64,000 bases of DNA from Escarpia spicata (Eukaryota > Annelida > Polychaeta > Sabellida > Siboglinidae). The notes beneath the pieces were generated by a model. The model was not told the DNA's origin. It saw only the letters and a program-made list of their open reading frames with translations, and searched no databases. Both the position numbers and the translations under genes were made by a program. Below, one piece after another: positions 28,566 through 42,959 of the stretch (its first letter is position 1; every line of letters begins with the position of its first letter). The DNA is taken from positions 17,609,511 to 17,673,510 of the forward strand of contig OZ023213.1 in the NCBI GenBank assembly GCA_963995525.1. The letters run 5' to 3'.

Positions 28566-29199
28566 TCTCTACTCAGGAAATAGTACTAACGAACAACTGC
28601 TGACACTAAATGCGCCTAGAAACAGTAAAGCTTGCTCAAGATGGATCTCCACGTGTCGTGAATGGACGATGAAAATATGGCCAAAGCAGTGTTGAGACGG
28701 ATGCCCGAAAGAGAACGAAACGTGGACGACGAAAACAACGTAGAGTGTAGAATATGGATTTGATGTATGACACATTTAACACCTTGCATACTTGGTATGC
28801 GTAGTCACCACCATCAAACGGCAAGACACCGCGCGCTCCTCGTGTGGCTACATGCATCACCTGGCAGGAATACATGAATTAATATTTAAAGGGGCGTTGG
28901 CATACTTTCACGAAGATCGCTGAAACGTTCTGTGGAGCGAAGTGGCACAGAACCTAGAAAACCGTCCTCTCAATCGAGATAACAGCTTTGCTTAGGTTAT
29001 GATTCTGTCTCCGCGGTTTTCTCACGCAGTGTTTTTTCTCAGGTCATTGCACTGTATTCCTGTCCGATGCCATATAAGTTCTTAGATGTGAACCGTTACC
29101 GACCAGGCACTTTCCTCTAAGCGACTAGCACATGTACGTTCATTGCTTACTTCTATAAGAAAGCTTCGATCAATTAGTTCTGATTTATGTTTTTTTCCT

Positions 29200-29400
29200 G
29201 TAGAATCAATAATTATACTGGAACTAGGACTTTTTTCTGTCACTTCTCCAACGGTTTGGAATATGCTCCCTCTTAGTGCTAGATCAAGTGAAAATGTTAC
29301 ACAATTTAGCGGTCATTTTAAAACATACTTCATAACGTTGGGTATCCACCTTAGCTTCATGGCGTATCTATCCATCTATTCACGACTTTAATACTGTTTA
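29200..29400 (+). mobile_element. LINE ORF2 C-terminal remnant
   Basis: The frame reads FSVTSPTVWNMLPLSARSS and then FSGHFKTYF, the FSVAxPxxWNxLPxxxRxS tail common to CR1/L2-group ORF2 proteins. The same relic, more decayed, is in the mirror arm at 14060-14220. Confidence 0.7.
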
Positions 29401-30059
29401 TCGAATCTGACATTAACCAACCCTTTTATCTTGCTGCGTCTCAGACCTTGGTTTCAGGGGAATTAGACGCACAATTATTATGATGCTGACGGACCACAGT
29501 TAGCGTTGCATTGCATACAATAGGAAATGCTAATAACTTTTTGGACGTTGCGGACACATGAAACTACTCCTAAAACAGTGTAACTTTAATAACTGTTGAC
29601 CATACTGTTGATGAACAAGTACAAACTTTATTCGCTTTTGCGGTGATTTGCGGAGTTATGAGGCCACCCCTAAAAGTGTTCCAACAAAAGCTGCCTAACA
29701 AAGCAGTAGATCATAATAAGTATTTCTACGCAGCAGCTGTACGATGTCGCGCTTACATTTATCCGGGCGTTAAATTTGATCTGGGTGATGCTTATGTGCA
29801 TATGTAAGACATACTATTTGGCACCAGTAGATCACGTAGTGATTCATAATATCCAGTAGTTAAATATGTTTCGTTTATTGCCGTAATGCGAGATTTATAG
29901 TTAGAGTGTATAATTAGAATTTGCTATTTCATATTTGTGAACAAGTATAAGAGTAAGTCACGTGACGTGTGCGTGGAGAGGAAACTGTTTTACGACATAA
30001 ATGTTTTATGTCTGTGGAAAGCAAACATTTTATAATTTATGTATATCTATAGACATATA

Positions 30060-30245
30060 TGTAAATATATAAATAAATATATATATATATATATATATAA
30101 ACATACATAACGCCCGGAAAAATGTAAATGCGACAGTCGTAGCTGGGGCTAAATGCATTCCCCTAGATACGCGCACGCGCAGAAACGTCACCCGGATATT
30201 ATTTAACGCCCGCATAAATGTAAGCGCGACAACGTGTCAAGTTCA
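30060..30245 (-). mobile_element. MITE-like repeat in a TA tract (copy 1)
   Basis: Reverse complement of 42800-42945: shared landmarks are ATATCCGGGTGACGTTTCTG, GTATCTAGGGGAAT, AGCTACGAC and two direct CGGGCGTTA motifs near the two ends. Both copies border a TA microsatellite. A third partial copy is at 29745-29790 (CGCGCTTACATTTATCCGGG). Confidence 0.7.
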
Positions 30246-30306
30246 GTCAACCATTGTGTGCCACTGGCTGCCACTTGCAGCGAACGGCCACTGAACGCGT
30301 TCTCCG

Positions 30307-30903
30307 TTAGTTTCGCTTAACCGACTCTCGCCCGGCTGCGTGACTTCGCCGGGAAGAGAGTCTGGCTCTGAAGCTGCCTTTTAAATATTATCAGTACGCT
30401 TTAGTTGTACTTTAGCGACTACACATATCAGTTAGCAGTCCAACCGTTGCGCGCGACATCGATTGCACTTTCTTTAGTTAATTTGACCTTGTTTGATATT
30501 TATATCATGCTTATTCACATTTAATCTTTTATTTCTGCTCGAGCATAACCAAGGGAACGTCAATACGAAATAGTTGACAGCCGCGAGAGCTACCACTTAG
30601 TGAATATGCATATTATTAAAAGGCACTAAACTAAAAGGCACCGAAAGATTAATGTCGGTTTATTTTGTGTGTGACATGTTTCAATAAGTTTAACGTTGAA
30701 TAGTTTTCATAATATAGTATTATCTGATAAAAGTGTATCCTTATTTAATTTGTTATTTCATAGTTGGCCTGAGAGCCAATCATCGTCTCTACCTGAACTT
30801 GGGGTAAAGCCCCCTACCGGTAGCATTGGCAGGGCTTAATCTCCCAGGCGAAGTAAGGGGCGAAAAGTGCTGCCATCTCACGGTGCCTGGAAAATCGAGG
30901 CTA
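30307..30903. mobile_element. TA-flanked non-autonomous DNA element, short copy
   Basis: Same ends as 3232-4471: TA-GTTTCGCTTAACCGAC on the left and AAATCGAGGC-TA on the right. About 640 bp are missing internally compared with the long copy. In the mirror arm the flanks of this site lie about 30 bp apart (13540-13570), an apparent empty site. Confidence 0.65.
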
Positions 30904-31079
30904 CTGCTCACTGTCGCGCCGTGATTGGTGTACATGGCTCAGTGAGTCACTTTAACCACTGGCCCAGCGTATCTAAAACTAGCGCGTATAACTATTTGTC
31001 ATTGCCGAACTGTATTTGCTTCGGCGCTAATAACGCTGTTTGAAAAGCAAGGATTCTTTTAATCATACCTAGGACGTTT

Positions 31080-31893
31080 GAGGATTTGGAAATTATATCG
31101 GTGATGTGACTTGTCCAGGTTCATATTGATCCTAATTTTAGTCCGCGATACGGTTGGTTGGATGCTGTAGCGTGTGGCATGCCGAAGAGTAAATATGAGT
31201 GTAGTATGGGCTTAGTTTTGTTTGTTATTGGGAGGTGGACACATTTTAAAATGCTAAATTCCATTTGCCATTTGTCAGACCATGTTTGGAATTGGATCGG
31301 GTCAGTTTGAAGAATGTCGTGATCGGCTTTGTAAATGATTTTACGATATATAATGCTGTCGTCTGCAAATATGCGTATGGGAGATTGGATGTTTTCGTTT
31401 ATGTCATTTATGTAGAGTAGGAAGAGAACTGATCTTAGGACTGAGCCCTGTGGAACACTAGATGTAACATCTGTTGTGTCCGACAGAACTCCATAGAAAA
31501 GACATTAAAAGATTTGAACCAGTTGTGTGTGTTTCCAGTTATTCAGTAGGAGGCTAGTATTGATAGGACGCGTTTGTTGTTGGCTTTGTCAAACAATCTT
31601 TAGCAAAATTTGTGTGTCTTGGTGTCCATAGCAGTCATCCAGTCTTGGACTGTCTCGATGAGTTGATATTCACAAGACAATCCTGACAGGAATCCACCAC
31701 GAAGGTGGAGGATGATGTTGTGTTTGTTCAGGTGTTTCCATATATTACTTATAATGTGTTCCATGACTTTACAGTGTGTAGTTTGCGGTGTCAGATATTT
31801 GCTTTGTGTGTTTTTGAGTTTATTATTTACAGAGGTGTCATGATACCTTTTTGTGTTGAGTCTAAACTGCCAGAATCTAAATGCCAAATTTAA
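31080..31893 (-). mobile_element. CR1-like LINE, RT core half (broken)
   Basis: Minus-strand RT blocks: CKVMEHIISNIWKHLNKHN, GLSCEYQLIETVQDWM and AMDTKTH, then decayed FADDS-like and downstream sequence to 31080. Upstream it begins at SLDSGSL, where the other half at 36470-37290 stops (IFQQ). The two halves read as one element interrupted by about 4.6 kb. A related fragment is at 62445-62945. Confidence 0.7.
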
Positions 31894-32199
31894 TTAAGTT
31901 AAGATAAAGATAGACACTTTTAGAAACAATGGGTTGGAAATAAGTGCGTTTTGTTTAGAACAAACCTGGCTTGCTGATGAATCTGATACATCATTATTTC
32001 ATATATACAGTTATACGTTGATATGTCTAGGTAAAACATGTAGTTCAGACGCTGGTTTAGCAATAGATTTAAGTAATAAATATTGACAAAACAATAAACA
32101 TATATGATACCTCTAACATTTGGGACGGACAATTTATTGAAATAACATGCTATAACATGAAGAAAAACATTATTCTTGGAAATATATATATAGACCCCC

Positions 32200-35120
<2,921 letters not shown>

Positions 35121-35219
35121 GCGACATGTTGTCTTAAAGGAAGTCTCCTTGAACTTACATTTATGTTTGTACATTTGTATATATGTAGTTATGATAAAAA
35201 AAGTATGTCTGTCTGCCTG

Positions 35220-36440
35220 TCTGTCTGTCTGTCTGGAGTTACTAATGCTAGCTCCTAGTGCTACTGGATCTTACTGCGGCTTTCGACACCATCGATCATA
35301 CCATACTGCTGCGACGACTGCGTGGATTCGGGTTATTTGGCGACGTCCTTCCCTGGCTGACATCTTATCTGTGTGATCGAACATAAGTAGTACGTGTAAA
35401 GAATGTCGTGTCGGAAATAAACACTACAGTGACAGGAGTGCCGCAAGGGAGTGTCCTGGGACCGATACTTGTTAACGTGTACATCGCACCTTTAACCAAA
35501 CTTCTACAACAGCACAACATTCAACACCACCTATATGCGACACTCATCTCCACATCACTTTCCCACCAACCGACCACACACAAGCCCTTGCACATATGGA
35601 GGCCTGCATACAGGAAGTGAAAATATGGAAGTGAAAATATGGATGACTGGTGACATCGAGACTTGACTATGGTAATGCGATGCTTTTCGGAATAAACGAT
35701 CATCACCTGCACCGTCTGGAAATGGTTCAGCGGTCTGCGGCTCGAATTGTTATGCAGATTCGGCGGGGCGATCGGCAGTCCATGACAACACTACTGCGGA
35801 AATTACACTGGTTGCCTATTAGGAGGCGTATTGAGTTTAAGAAACTCGTTCTTGTGCACATACGATGGTACGCCTGAGTACCTTGCGGCACTGTTACACC
35901 AATATACACCACGCAGTTCCCTACGCTTTGCAAGCAGGTTACTCTTGCAAGTTCCTAGAGTGAACTTAGAACGTTTTGGCCGCTGTGCATTAGCTTGTGC
36001 TGGCCCCACTCTGTGAAACAAACTTCCCATGAACATGCGCAATAACGGCAATCTCCCTCCATTTAAGAAACAATTAAAGACATTGTTCTTCTCCACTTAA
36101 TGGGTTTTACATGATTGACATTGGACTTTAACACACGTATTACACTTATTTATTATCATTGTAGTATTCATGGTATTAGTGTTTTTTATATTTGACACAT
36201 TTAATATTACTTTTAACGAATGCAATTTAATTTGTAAATATATATTTCAAATAATTTACACAGAGGATCATTCTACAGTTTTAACATGTTTTATAGCCTA
36301 TTGTTATTATTATTTTATTATTTACCTGGACTAATTATAATGTTAAGCTAGTTTGTATTTTAATGCTTGTACACGCCCGTGAACGGGGCAGCCGTCCCAG
36401 ATTTGACAGTGTCAAAATAAAGTTTAATTATTATTATTAT
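35220..36440 (+). mobile_element. L2/CR1-group LINE, 3' part
   Basis: RT blocks in order: [17 protein letters not shown] (35262-35320), WLTSYLCDR, then VTGVPQGSVLGPILVNVYI (35428-35485), QHNIQHHLYA; an internal deletion removes the YADD region. Then SRLDYGNAML (35652), QRSAARIVMQIRR, LRKLHWLPIRRRIEFK (35798), and CAGPTLxNKLPMNMRNN to LKTLFF near 36095. The 3' end is an ATT-type repeat at 36420-36440. Confidence 0.8.
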
Positions 36441-36469
36441 ATAATGGTCGGGGAGTTTTCATGTGTTGT

Positions 36470-37290
36470 ATCACTGTTGGAAGATGTGTGTGATAATGGG
36501 AGCTATTTCCTCTGCAGATTCTTTAAGAACTCTGGCTGGGAGTTCATCTTGGCCAGTTGCTTTGTTTTGGTTTAGATTTTTAAATTGCTTGATTATTCCA
36601 GCCATTCCGATTTCAAGAGTGGGTACATTAGGGTAAGAGTAAGATGCTTTTGGGGGGATAAGGTAGATGTATTGTGTGAACACGGAACTAAATTGGTTGT
36701 TCAATGCATTTGCTTTGTGATGATAATTGGTTGTTAGTTTACTTGCAGGGTGGGAATGCCAATTTTTTCACGTTTGTTTGTTTTGATAAATGAATAGAAT
36801 TGTTTAGTTTTTTAAGCAGTTTCCAATGTTACTGTTTACGTAATCGTTGTAAGATTTGGTTGCAGCCTTACTGGCTTGTGCTCTGAGCTCTTTACGCTTT
36901 TCCCAGTCGCTATTAAGTACATTTTGTTTTGCTTTCGTGTGGCTTTTGTTGCGTTTTCATTACATTCTTACTACGTTCCGTGTCATCCGGGGAGGTGGGT
37001 TTTTGCTTTGGTGTTGCGACTAGGGATCTATTGTTGATCAGTGTGGCCAGTTGTGTCCGAAAACAAATCCAGTTTGTGATATTTTCTTGGGAACTGGGGT
37101 CCATGTCAACATATTCTGTTGATAATTGGGCTATGCTGTAATTAAATTTGCCTCAGCCTGCGGATTTGCATACTTTGTATGGTGGTTTCTTTTTGCGAAC
37201 TGGGTTTAGGTTGACACTGAAGGGTACGGCTTCAAGATCACTCATGCCGGCTAATCCTATATCCAACCCCACCGGTTCCAGCGCCTATTA
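36470..37290 (-). mobile_element. CR1-like LINE, endonuclease-RT linker and RT start
   Basis: Minus strand: the linker contains SSQENITNWICF at about 37080, then LNNQFSSVFTQ (36700), IIKQFKNLNQNKATGQDELP (RT block 0) and ARVLKESAEEIAPIITHIFQQ, stopping at 36471. The continuation is at 31893-31080. Near 37270 it contains TLIGAGTGG. Confidence 0.7.
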
Positions 37291-37299
37291 ATGTAATGT

Positions 37300-38101
37300 C
37301 TTCAATGTCTTCAATGAGTCCAGAGTTGTTGTCTTTCATTTTTATTTGTGATTGGTCACGTTACCTTAGGGCGACTCACTGTCAGCATCTATTTAACGCA
37401 ATCAGACAATGGCTGTCTCCGTTTTGTTTCTCAGCACATGCACATTCAACCTCAATCTTCTGACATTCTGTGCCGTTCGATGACACATCTCAAATGGGCA
37501 TACGGGCTAATTACAATATGCTCGTGGTCATAACAATCAACACAAATACAGGGATGGTTAGATCATCACTGTTCATAGCAAAGATGCTCAAGCAGCCAAA
37601 ATTAATTGGCATTTATTGATCTATGTACGTGCACCATCCATTATGAGGTATACCCGTGGCATCTATTTTATCTACAAATAATCATTAACCATAAATATGA
37701 CTCAAATCGGTCAAAATTATCAATCAGATAAATTGAAAATGGACATATGCAGGAGATACTGACAACCATCTCATAAACAATTGTAGTTATGTTCTTTTTA
37801 AAGGTACTTAATTGATTGAGTTTGAAAATTGGCGCAATGGACACATCCGCATAGAATGTCGTGTTTGAATCACCACTTGAACGACAATTATGTTAACAGC
37901 TCAAATAGAACGGAGTAAACACTAAAGAGGACAGGCCGATTTTAATTTTCAAATGGGTGCCAGTACAGTATGTTTATTTACACTGTATTACCTGTTTCTG
38001 TTCAGGTTTTCTGCAGGCACGCTCTATCAGCACACACGCCACTCACTCCATCACAGTTTGTTGGTTTGACACTGCTTTTGTCGTCCACTCTCCCAGACAA
38101 G
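37300..38101 (+). promoter_or_regulatory. 5' flank of gene B, conserved with gene A
   Basis: 37545-38101 matches the flank of gene A (5587-6176) and 37310-37545 matches 9564-9790, both as reverse complement. The conserved stretch immediately upstream of the ATG includes TTTCTGTTCAG, a possible 5' UTR acceptor. No TATA box was identified. Confidence 0.5.
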
Positions 38102-39909
38102 ATGATGCAAACGACAACACAAAATGTAATCGTTGCCCCGAGGCACGACGGATCGACATACCCCAACTACTCGAAGAAATCATCGCTAATTCTAGGCATC
38201 TTCCACTTGATCCTTGTCCTTGCCACGTTTATCCTCGGCATCGTAGGAGTTGCGGTGACGCAAAATTACGTTAACTCAAGGACAGGGTATACGTCCGGAA
38301 ACTACTACGGGACCATGCTGTTTAGCCTTATCGCCTGCGCTCTCGTAAGTATGTTTTGGTGATTCGTACGTTGACTGTGTGCCGGTAATACTGTATAAAA
38401 AACTGTTTTATAGATGGGGCAAAATCGTCATTAAATTGGAAGACTTATGTGAATCAAATTTTCTTCCGTTCACACACATAATGTTTAACAACATCAAACG
38501 ACGATCCTCCCATTTCTAAGAAAAACAGTACGGAATGAGAATGGAACGGAGAAAACATACCGACCAGTATCGGAACGGTAGTGCCCATAATCCGGTACAT
38601 TCGAAACTGGTAGTATATATAATATAATATTATATGTACTTATGTACGTATGGATGTATGTGTACATTTGTGATGTATGTGACGAAACTGGTCGTATATA
38701 TATAAAATATAATATTATATGTACTTATGTACGTATATATGTATGTGTACATTTATGATGCATGTTGCAGTACCTGGCAGCCGGCATTTGTGCGATTGTT
38801 GCTGGTGTCAAAGGCAATAGAGGTGTGGTGAGTAGAGTGTTCAACATATGTAGTTGTTCGTGCTATGTTCATTGTGGTATAAGTTGTTGTACATGTTAGC
38901 CTTTACTGTGGTATAAGTTGTTGTAAGTGATATCCTCCATTGTGTTATGTATTGTTGTTACTTATAACCTTCATTGTGGTATATGCAAGTATACCCAATT
39001 ACCTCCTTTGTATAATCCGCTGTTGTAGGTGACATCCCATAGTTCAAACAAAGGACCAAGCTTCTAATTCTAGCAAACATATGCTAAATTCTGCTTTAAT
39101 GTAATTTTTCCATGTAAAGATGCACCCGGTGTTCGGTATCACGGTACTCGTATAATGCACTATTAAATAATTAGTTAGTTTATTATGAAGATGTTTATGT
39201 TCATGTATTATGTTGTCGTTGTTTTTTTTACACGAATTATAGTTTACATTACTAATATGACATGAATAAGGAACGCAATCAATGTGTTGCTTTGTTCCAA
39301 TTGATACGTAATGTATTTACTTGTTTCATATTACTGCTACATCTATGCTATAATGTACATTATGTATAAATAAAGATTATTATTATAGAATGTTGTGTGT
39401 TGTTGTAGGGTTTAACTACCTTTGTGTTTTGTCTGTTCTTAGATCATCGCATCCATGGTGTTGAATATCATCGTAGCCATTATTGCGGTCATCTGCGTTA
39501 TCGTGTATGTGATTGTCATTGCTGCTGTGCACGCACTTGTTGCTCTAGCTGATGAGCGTAGCAGTTCCACCTACCACACCAGACAAGACGAAGACAAGGC
39601 CGTGCATAACTTCGTGAGTAAATACGTTTACTTAAAATGTTGGCACGTGTATAGGCGTTTGTACACGGAAGTGCAGAGAAGATGCGTACATATTAACAGT
39701 TTGATCGGTTAGCATTTGGCGACGTCGGATCCATATACACTGCATATTTCTTTTAAGACATTCTTGACTTATTTGACTTAAATAAACGCCTAGGTCAATC
39801 CATTTCGTAATGTCTAGAGCACTCCGCTCTGCTATTAAAAGTGTCCTTTTTAACGTGGTCACTCCTCTTCTTCCGTGGCCTTCCTATTTTCGGTGTCCTT
39901 TATGTACAC

Positions 39910-39962
<53 letters not shown>

Positions 39963-40815
39963 CATATAATATACACTTATGTTTGTCATTGTAGTTGGTG
40001 GCCATACTCACCATCTTTTACCTGACGTTCTTCGTGTATTTGGCTCAAGCCATCGTAACCATCTGGACATCTGCCATCGGGTGTAGCGTCACTTGCTGCG
40101 GAAGAACCAATCCGGTAACTAGAACACCTTCAATTCGTTCGACTAATTCTTATTCTCATAAATATTATGCTGCAGGTGTACACCAATGCAGTGTCAAATT
40201 TGCATCCAGTGTGGTGTTTCACTGTTTCATTTGCGTTGGCTTGGTTTTTGTTATCTTACGTGATATAATATATATATATATATATATTATATCACGTAAG
40301 ATAACAAAAACCATATATATATATATACATATATGATCTTAAAAGAAAGTGTAACAATAGAAATGGCAAATGATGTTTTGATATGTCCTGGAAACAAGAA
40401 ATGAGTAAAGATATCCATCGTATTTCAACAGTTTACAGAATGGGGTGAATATTTGAATATTTGAGAACACTTGCCGTCTTGTGTTACTCATAATACTTTA
40501 TGTTAATTCCAAAACACAATGTTAATGAGACCATACATCTTTGCAAAATATTTTCCTGGGGTTTTTTGTTTTCGTTAAAGGCAAACATAAAAAATGTGTT
40601 GGTAGGCATATGTAAAATGATGGACACATTCATTATGATCGCAGGTTAGCCCGCCTGTAGTGATGACGACGACCGGTGCTCCAGTCGTGATTTCCATGCA
40701 CGGGCTGCAGGCGCAGCCAAGCCCCTACGTGGTCTCAGGGGGCTACGGTCAACAGGGCGCTTACCCACAACAGGGGCCGGGGCCCATGATGGCTGGAGAA
40801 CCACTGAAACAGTAG
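38102..40815 (+). CDS. MS4A/CD20-like four-transmembrane protein, gene B (complete, 5 exons, 253 aa)
   Basis: Exons 38102-38344 (243 nt), 38771-38827 (57), 39443-39613 (171), 39995-40114 (120) and 40645-40815 (171). Every intron is phase 0 with GT/AG ends (donors GTAAGT, GTGAGT, GTGAGT, GTAACT), so any exon can be skipped without a frameshift. The product has a short cytosolic N-terminus; TM1 (SLILGIFHLILVLATFILGI); a first outer loop (about NYVNSRTGYTSGNYYG); TM2 across exons 1-2 (LIACAL, YLAAGICAIVAGV); TM3 in exon 3 (LNIIVAIIAVICVIVYVIV); a second loop; TM4 in exon 4 (ILTIFYLTFFVYLAQAIVTI) ending with Cys residues (GCSVTCCG); and a Pro/Gln/Tyr/Gly-rich tail. Two tandem ATGs open exon 1; the second could serve. 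The layout fits the MS4A/CD20-like membrane family; function is not inferable. An ATTAAA at 40935 may be the poly(A) signal. Confidence 0.88.
38606..38766. repeat. Tandem duplication of about 78 bp before exon 2 of gene B
   Basis: GAAACTGGTAGTATATATA at 38606 and GAAACTGGTCGTATATATA at 38682 start two copies, each with ATATTATATGTACTTATGTA and GTATGTGTACATTT. Only one copy is visible at the matching place in gene A (about 1245-1295). Confidence 0.85.
39725..39905 (-). mobile_element. LINE 3' fragment in intron 3 of gene B
   Basis: Minus strand reads IAERSALDITKW after a GRPRKK-like region, matching IAERCALDRTKW of the fragment at 230-645. It is antisense to the gene and directly downstream of exon 3, as in gene A. 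Confidence 0.75.
39906..39963. repeat. (CGCA)n microsatellite
   Basis: About 14 units of CGCA in intron 3 of gene B. Confidence 0.95.
40243..40312. repeat. Perfect 70-bp palindrome in intron 4 of gene B
   Basis: GGTTTTTGTTATCTTACGTG followed by an AT-rich centre reads identically on both strands across all 70 bases. Confidence 0.95.
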
Positions 40816-40934
40816 TGACGACGCCTAAGAGTTGATTGAACGTAAGACATACTCACTCCTCGCCGTGCATATAGACACATTAAAAAAAATTATGTGTGAG
40901 CGAGTTGATTAACCATTGACTTTAAATATCGCTC

Positions 40935-40940
40935 ATTAAA
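40935..40940 (+). terminator. Candidate poly(A) signal (ATTAAA) of gene B
   Basis: ATTAAA lies about 120 nt after the TAG stop of gene B. A canonical AATAAA follows at 41181, beyond a trinucleotide repeat tract, and is the alternative. Confidence 0.45.
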
Positions 40941-40962
40941 GAACTTCCAGTTTTATTAGTAA

Positions 40963-41011
40963 TTTTGTTGTTGTTGTTGTTATTATTATTATTAGTAGTA
41001 GTAATAGTAGT

Positions 41012-41058
<47 letters not shown>

Positions 41059-41182
41059 AAGTATTAGTAGTAGTAGTAGTAGTAGTTGTAGTAGTATAAG
41101 AACAAGTATAGGTATAAGTATGAGTATAACTATAAGTATTATTAGTATTATTAGTATTAATAGTATAGTATTACTTTTGTAA
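40963..41182. repeat. Compound trinucleotide repeat
   Basis: (GTT)n, (ATT)n, (AGT)n, a (CAG)n run of about 12 units near 41010-41046, (TAG)n, then imperfect AAGTAT/ATTAGT repeats. Located just downstream of gene B, possibly in a longer 3' UTR. Confidence 0.92.
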
Positions 41183-41189
41183 TAAAACA

Positions 41190-42720
41190 CGTTCATTCCA
41201 TTTACATCTTCTTGTGTTTAATATGTCATGCATATTACTCTCTGTGTTTTCTTTAGTAGTTGAAGTTATATCCATGAGTTGCTATTTTATGCTAGTAATA
41301 TGTAACACTAGTAACACTATCTGGTTCACTTCCGTTACGCTTGACTAAACATTGATGTAGATAAATAGTACGAACACGAACCTTCTTTTTCACTTGTTGA
41401 AATGCTATTTCCTAAGTGCCCATATTAAGGCATTGTTATGTTATCGGGATATGGTGGTCAATGATGGTCAGTTCAATAGTCGTGACGCCATCAGCCGATC
41501 AACTATGTAGGACATCAATATAAATCAAAATTATAATATAAAACACTTAATTAATATAAAGAATTGTATTTTATTTATTTATTGGCCTATTCCCGAACCG
41601 ATTAATATGGTGCCTATCCAACATTAAACCTGCAATTCGCACGTGCGTGTGAATTACGGCACTTCTCTTGTTACGTTTATCCGTGATTATATCAACGTTG
41701 TTTGACTGTACAATGGACTACTATATCGTGTTTCTTTTGTCGACAGAGTTCCGGATACCAAGAGGCATTCAAATGGCACCTACACATATCATATCGCACT
41801 GTGCAAGCAAAACGAAGGAGGAAGGATTTATTTACTTTTTAAGGATTTATGAAGAAAACAAGTAGCATCTGGTTTAAGAAATGACTACAATTGTTAGTTA
41901 AACTCACACATTTGCTTGCACTATTTTTCGCTCACCTGCGTTATATATTAGTTGCACTTTACTTCTGATAAGGTGTCAATAATGATTTCAATTTTTTGAA
42001 TCAATAACTTCCTGTAACCTTTATTCAAGATGTTCACTAGTGGCTGAACTCGGTGTTTGCATAGAACGCACGTTTGAATTTTTGGTGAGCTGCGGTTTAA
42101 GGATTTAAACTTTCGTATACTTATACATGTATTTAACTGGCTCAATTAAATTGCGTAATGATTGTTATATATGCATAGAAAGAAGTTTGAGAAATGATTG
42201 CAACATCACAGACATTGTGATACCACATTTTAGCTTTTCAACTATCTTACTAATCTGACAGTATTTTATGATGATAAAATGGCTTGTTCACACCGCATTG
42301 AAATTGCATTTCCTTTTTCGGGGTTGATCTTGGCGCCCTTATTCACAACAAAGCTAATATTATATATATTCCAATTTTAATAAAAAAAATGGGTCAGGAA
42401 GAAAAATGTTGGTTTGTCTATTTGTTCAATAATACATTGGTGTACGGATGTGAATTTGATTTATTACGTCATATCCCAATTATTGTTTCAGTAATTCTCA
42501 TGTTCCAATGAAAATAGCAAGGGAAAGAACAGAACCGATTTGATCGATAAAACGTGTGACCACCTCCTGCGAAATACTGATGCAAGAGCGACACACCACA
42601 TTTATTTATGCAGGAAGTAAATGGCGAAAATAAACCGCGGATTCGTTAACTAACTACGTTCCCAGTTCAACTAACTTACACTGGGTGGTGCGATAGGATG
42701 CGATCCTGTTAACGTCAAGG
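41190..42720. other. Non-coding stretch downstream of gene B
   Basis: No exon-like frame or recognisable repeat seen. Confidence 0.4.
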
Positions 42721-42726
42721 TACAAG

Positions 42727-42780
42727 CGGCGCCACCTGGTGAATATATCACCATAAGGTGAATACCAGGTGGCGCTGCAG
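42727..42780. repeat. Stem-loop with 15-bp arms
   Basis: GCGGCGCCACCTGGT is followed after a loop of about 24 nt by ACCAGGTGGCGCTGC. It adjoins the MITE-like repeat. Confidence 0.8.
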
Positions 42781-42799
42781 GTGAATGCCTGGGGTGCCG

Positions 42800-42955
42800 C
42801 GGTGTCGTGATTACATTTATCCGGGCGTTAAATGATATCCGGGTGACGTTTCTGCGCGTGCACGTATCTAGGGGAATATATTTAGCATCAGCTACGACAG
42901 TCGCGCTTTTATTTATATGGGCGTTATGTATATATATATATATATATATATAGGC
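42800..42955 (+). mobile_element. MITE-like repeat next to a TA tract (copy 2)
   Basis: Counterpart of 30060-30245. Two direct copies of a 26-bp motif (TCGTGATTACATTTATCCGG at 42805 and TCGCGCTTTTATTTATATGG at 42901), each followed by GCGTTA, bracket the core. A TA microsatellite (42927-42952) follows. Confidence 0.7.
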
Positions 42956-42959
42956 AATC

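Larger units (their letters stand above)
25210..31040. repeat. Right inner arm of the mirror duplication
   Basis: This is the reverse-complement counterpart of 13440-16990 (block pairs are given there). It is longer because it holds insertions that the left arm lacks: the minisatellite foldback at 27690-28565, the MITE-like repeat near 30060-30235 and the TA-flanked element at 30307-30903. Confidence 0.75.

Noticed and set aside
37970..38101. Upstream ATG at 37970 as the true start of gene B
   Set aside because: The corresponding codon in gene A is ATA while MMQ is conserved, and the extension looks like 5' UTR.
40936..41196. 86-codon poly-Leu/Ile frame
   Set aside because: Translation of a trinucleotide repeat tract.
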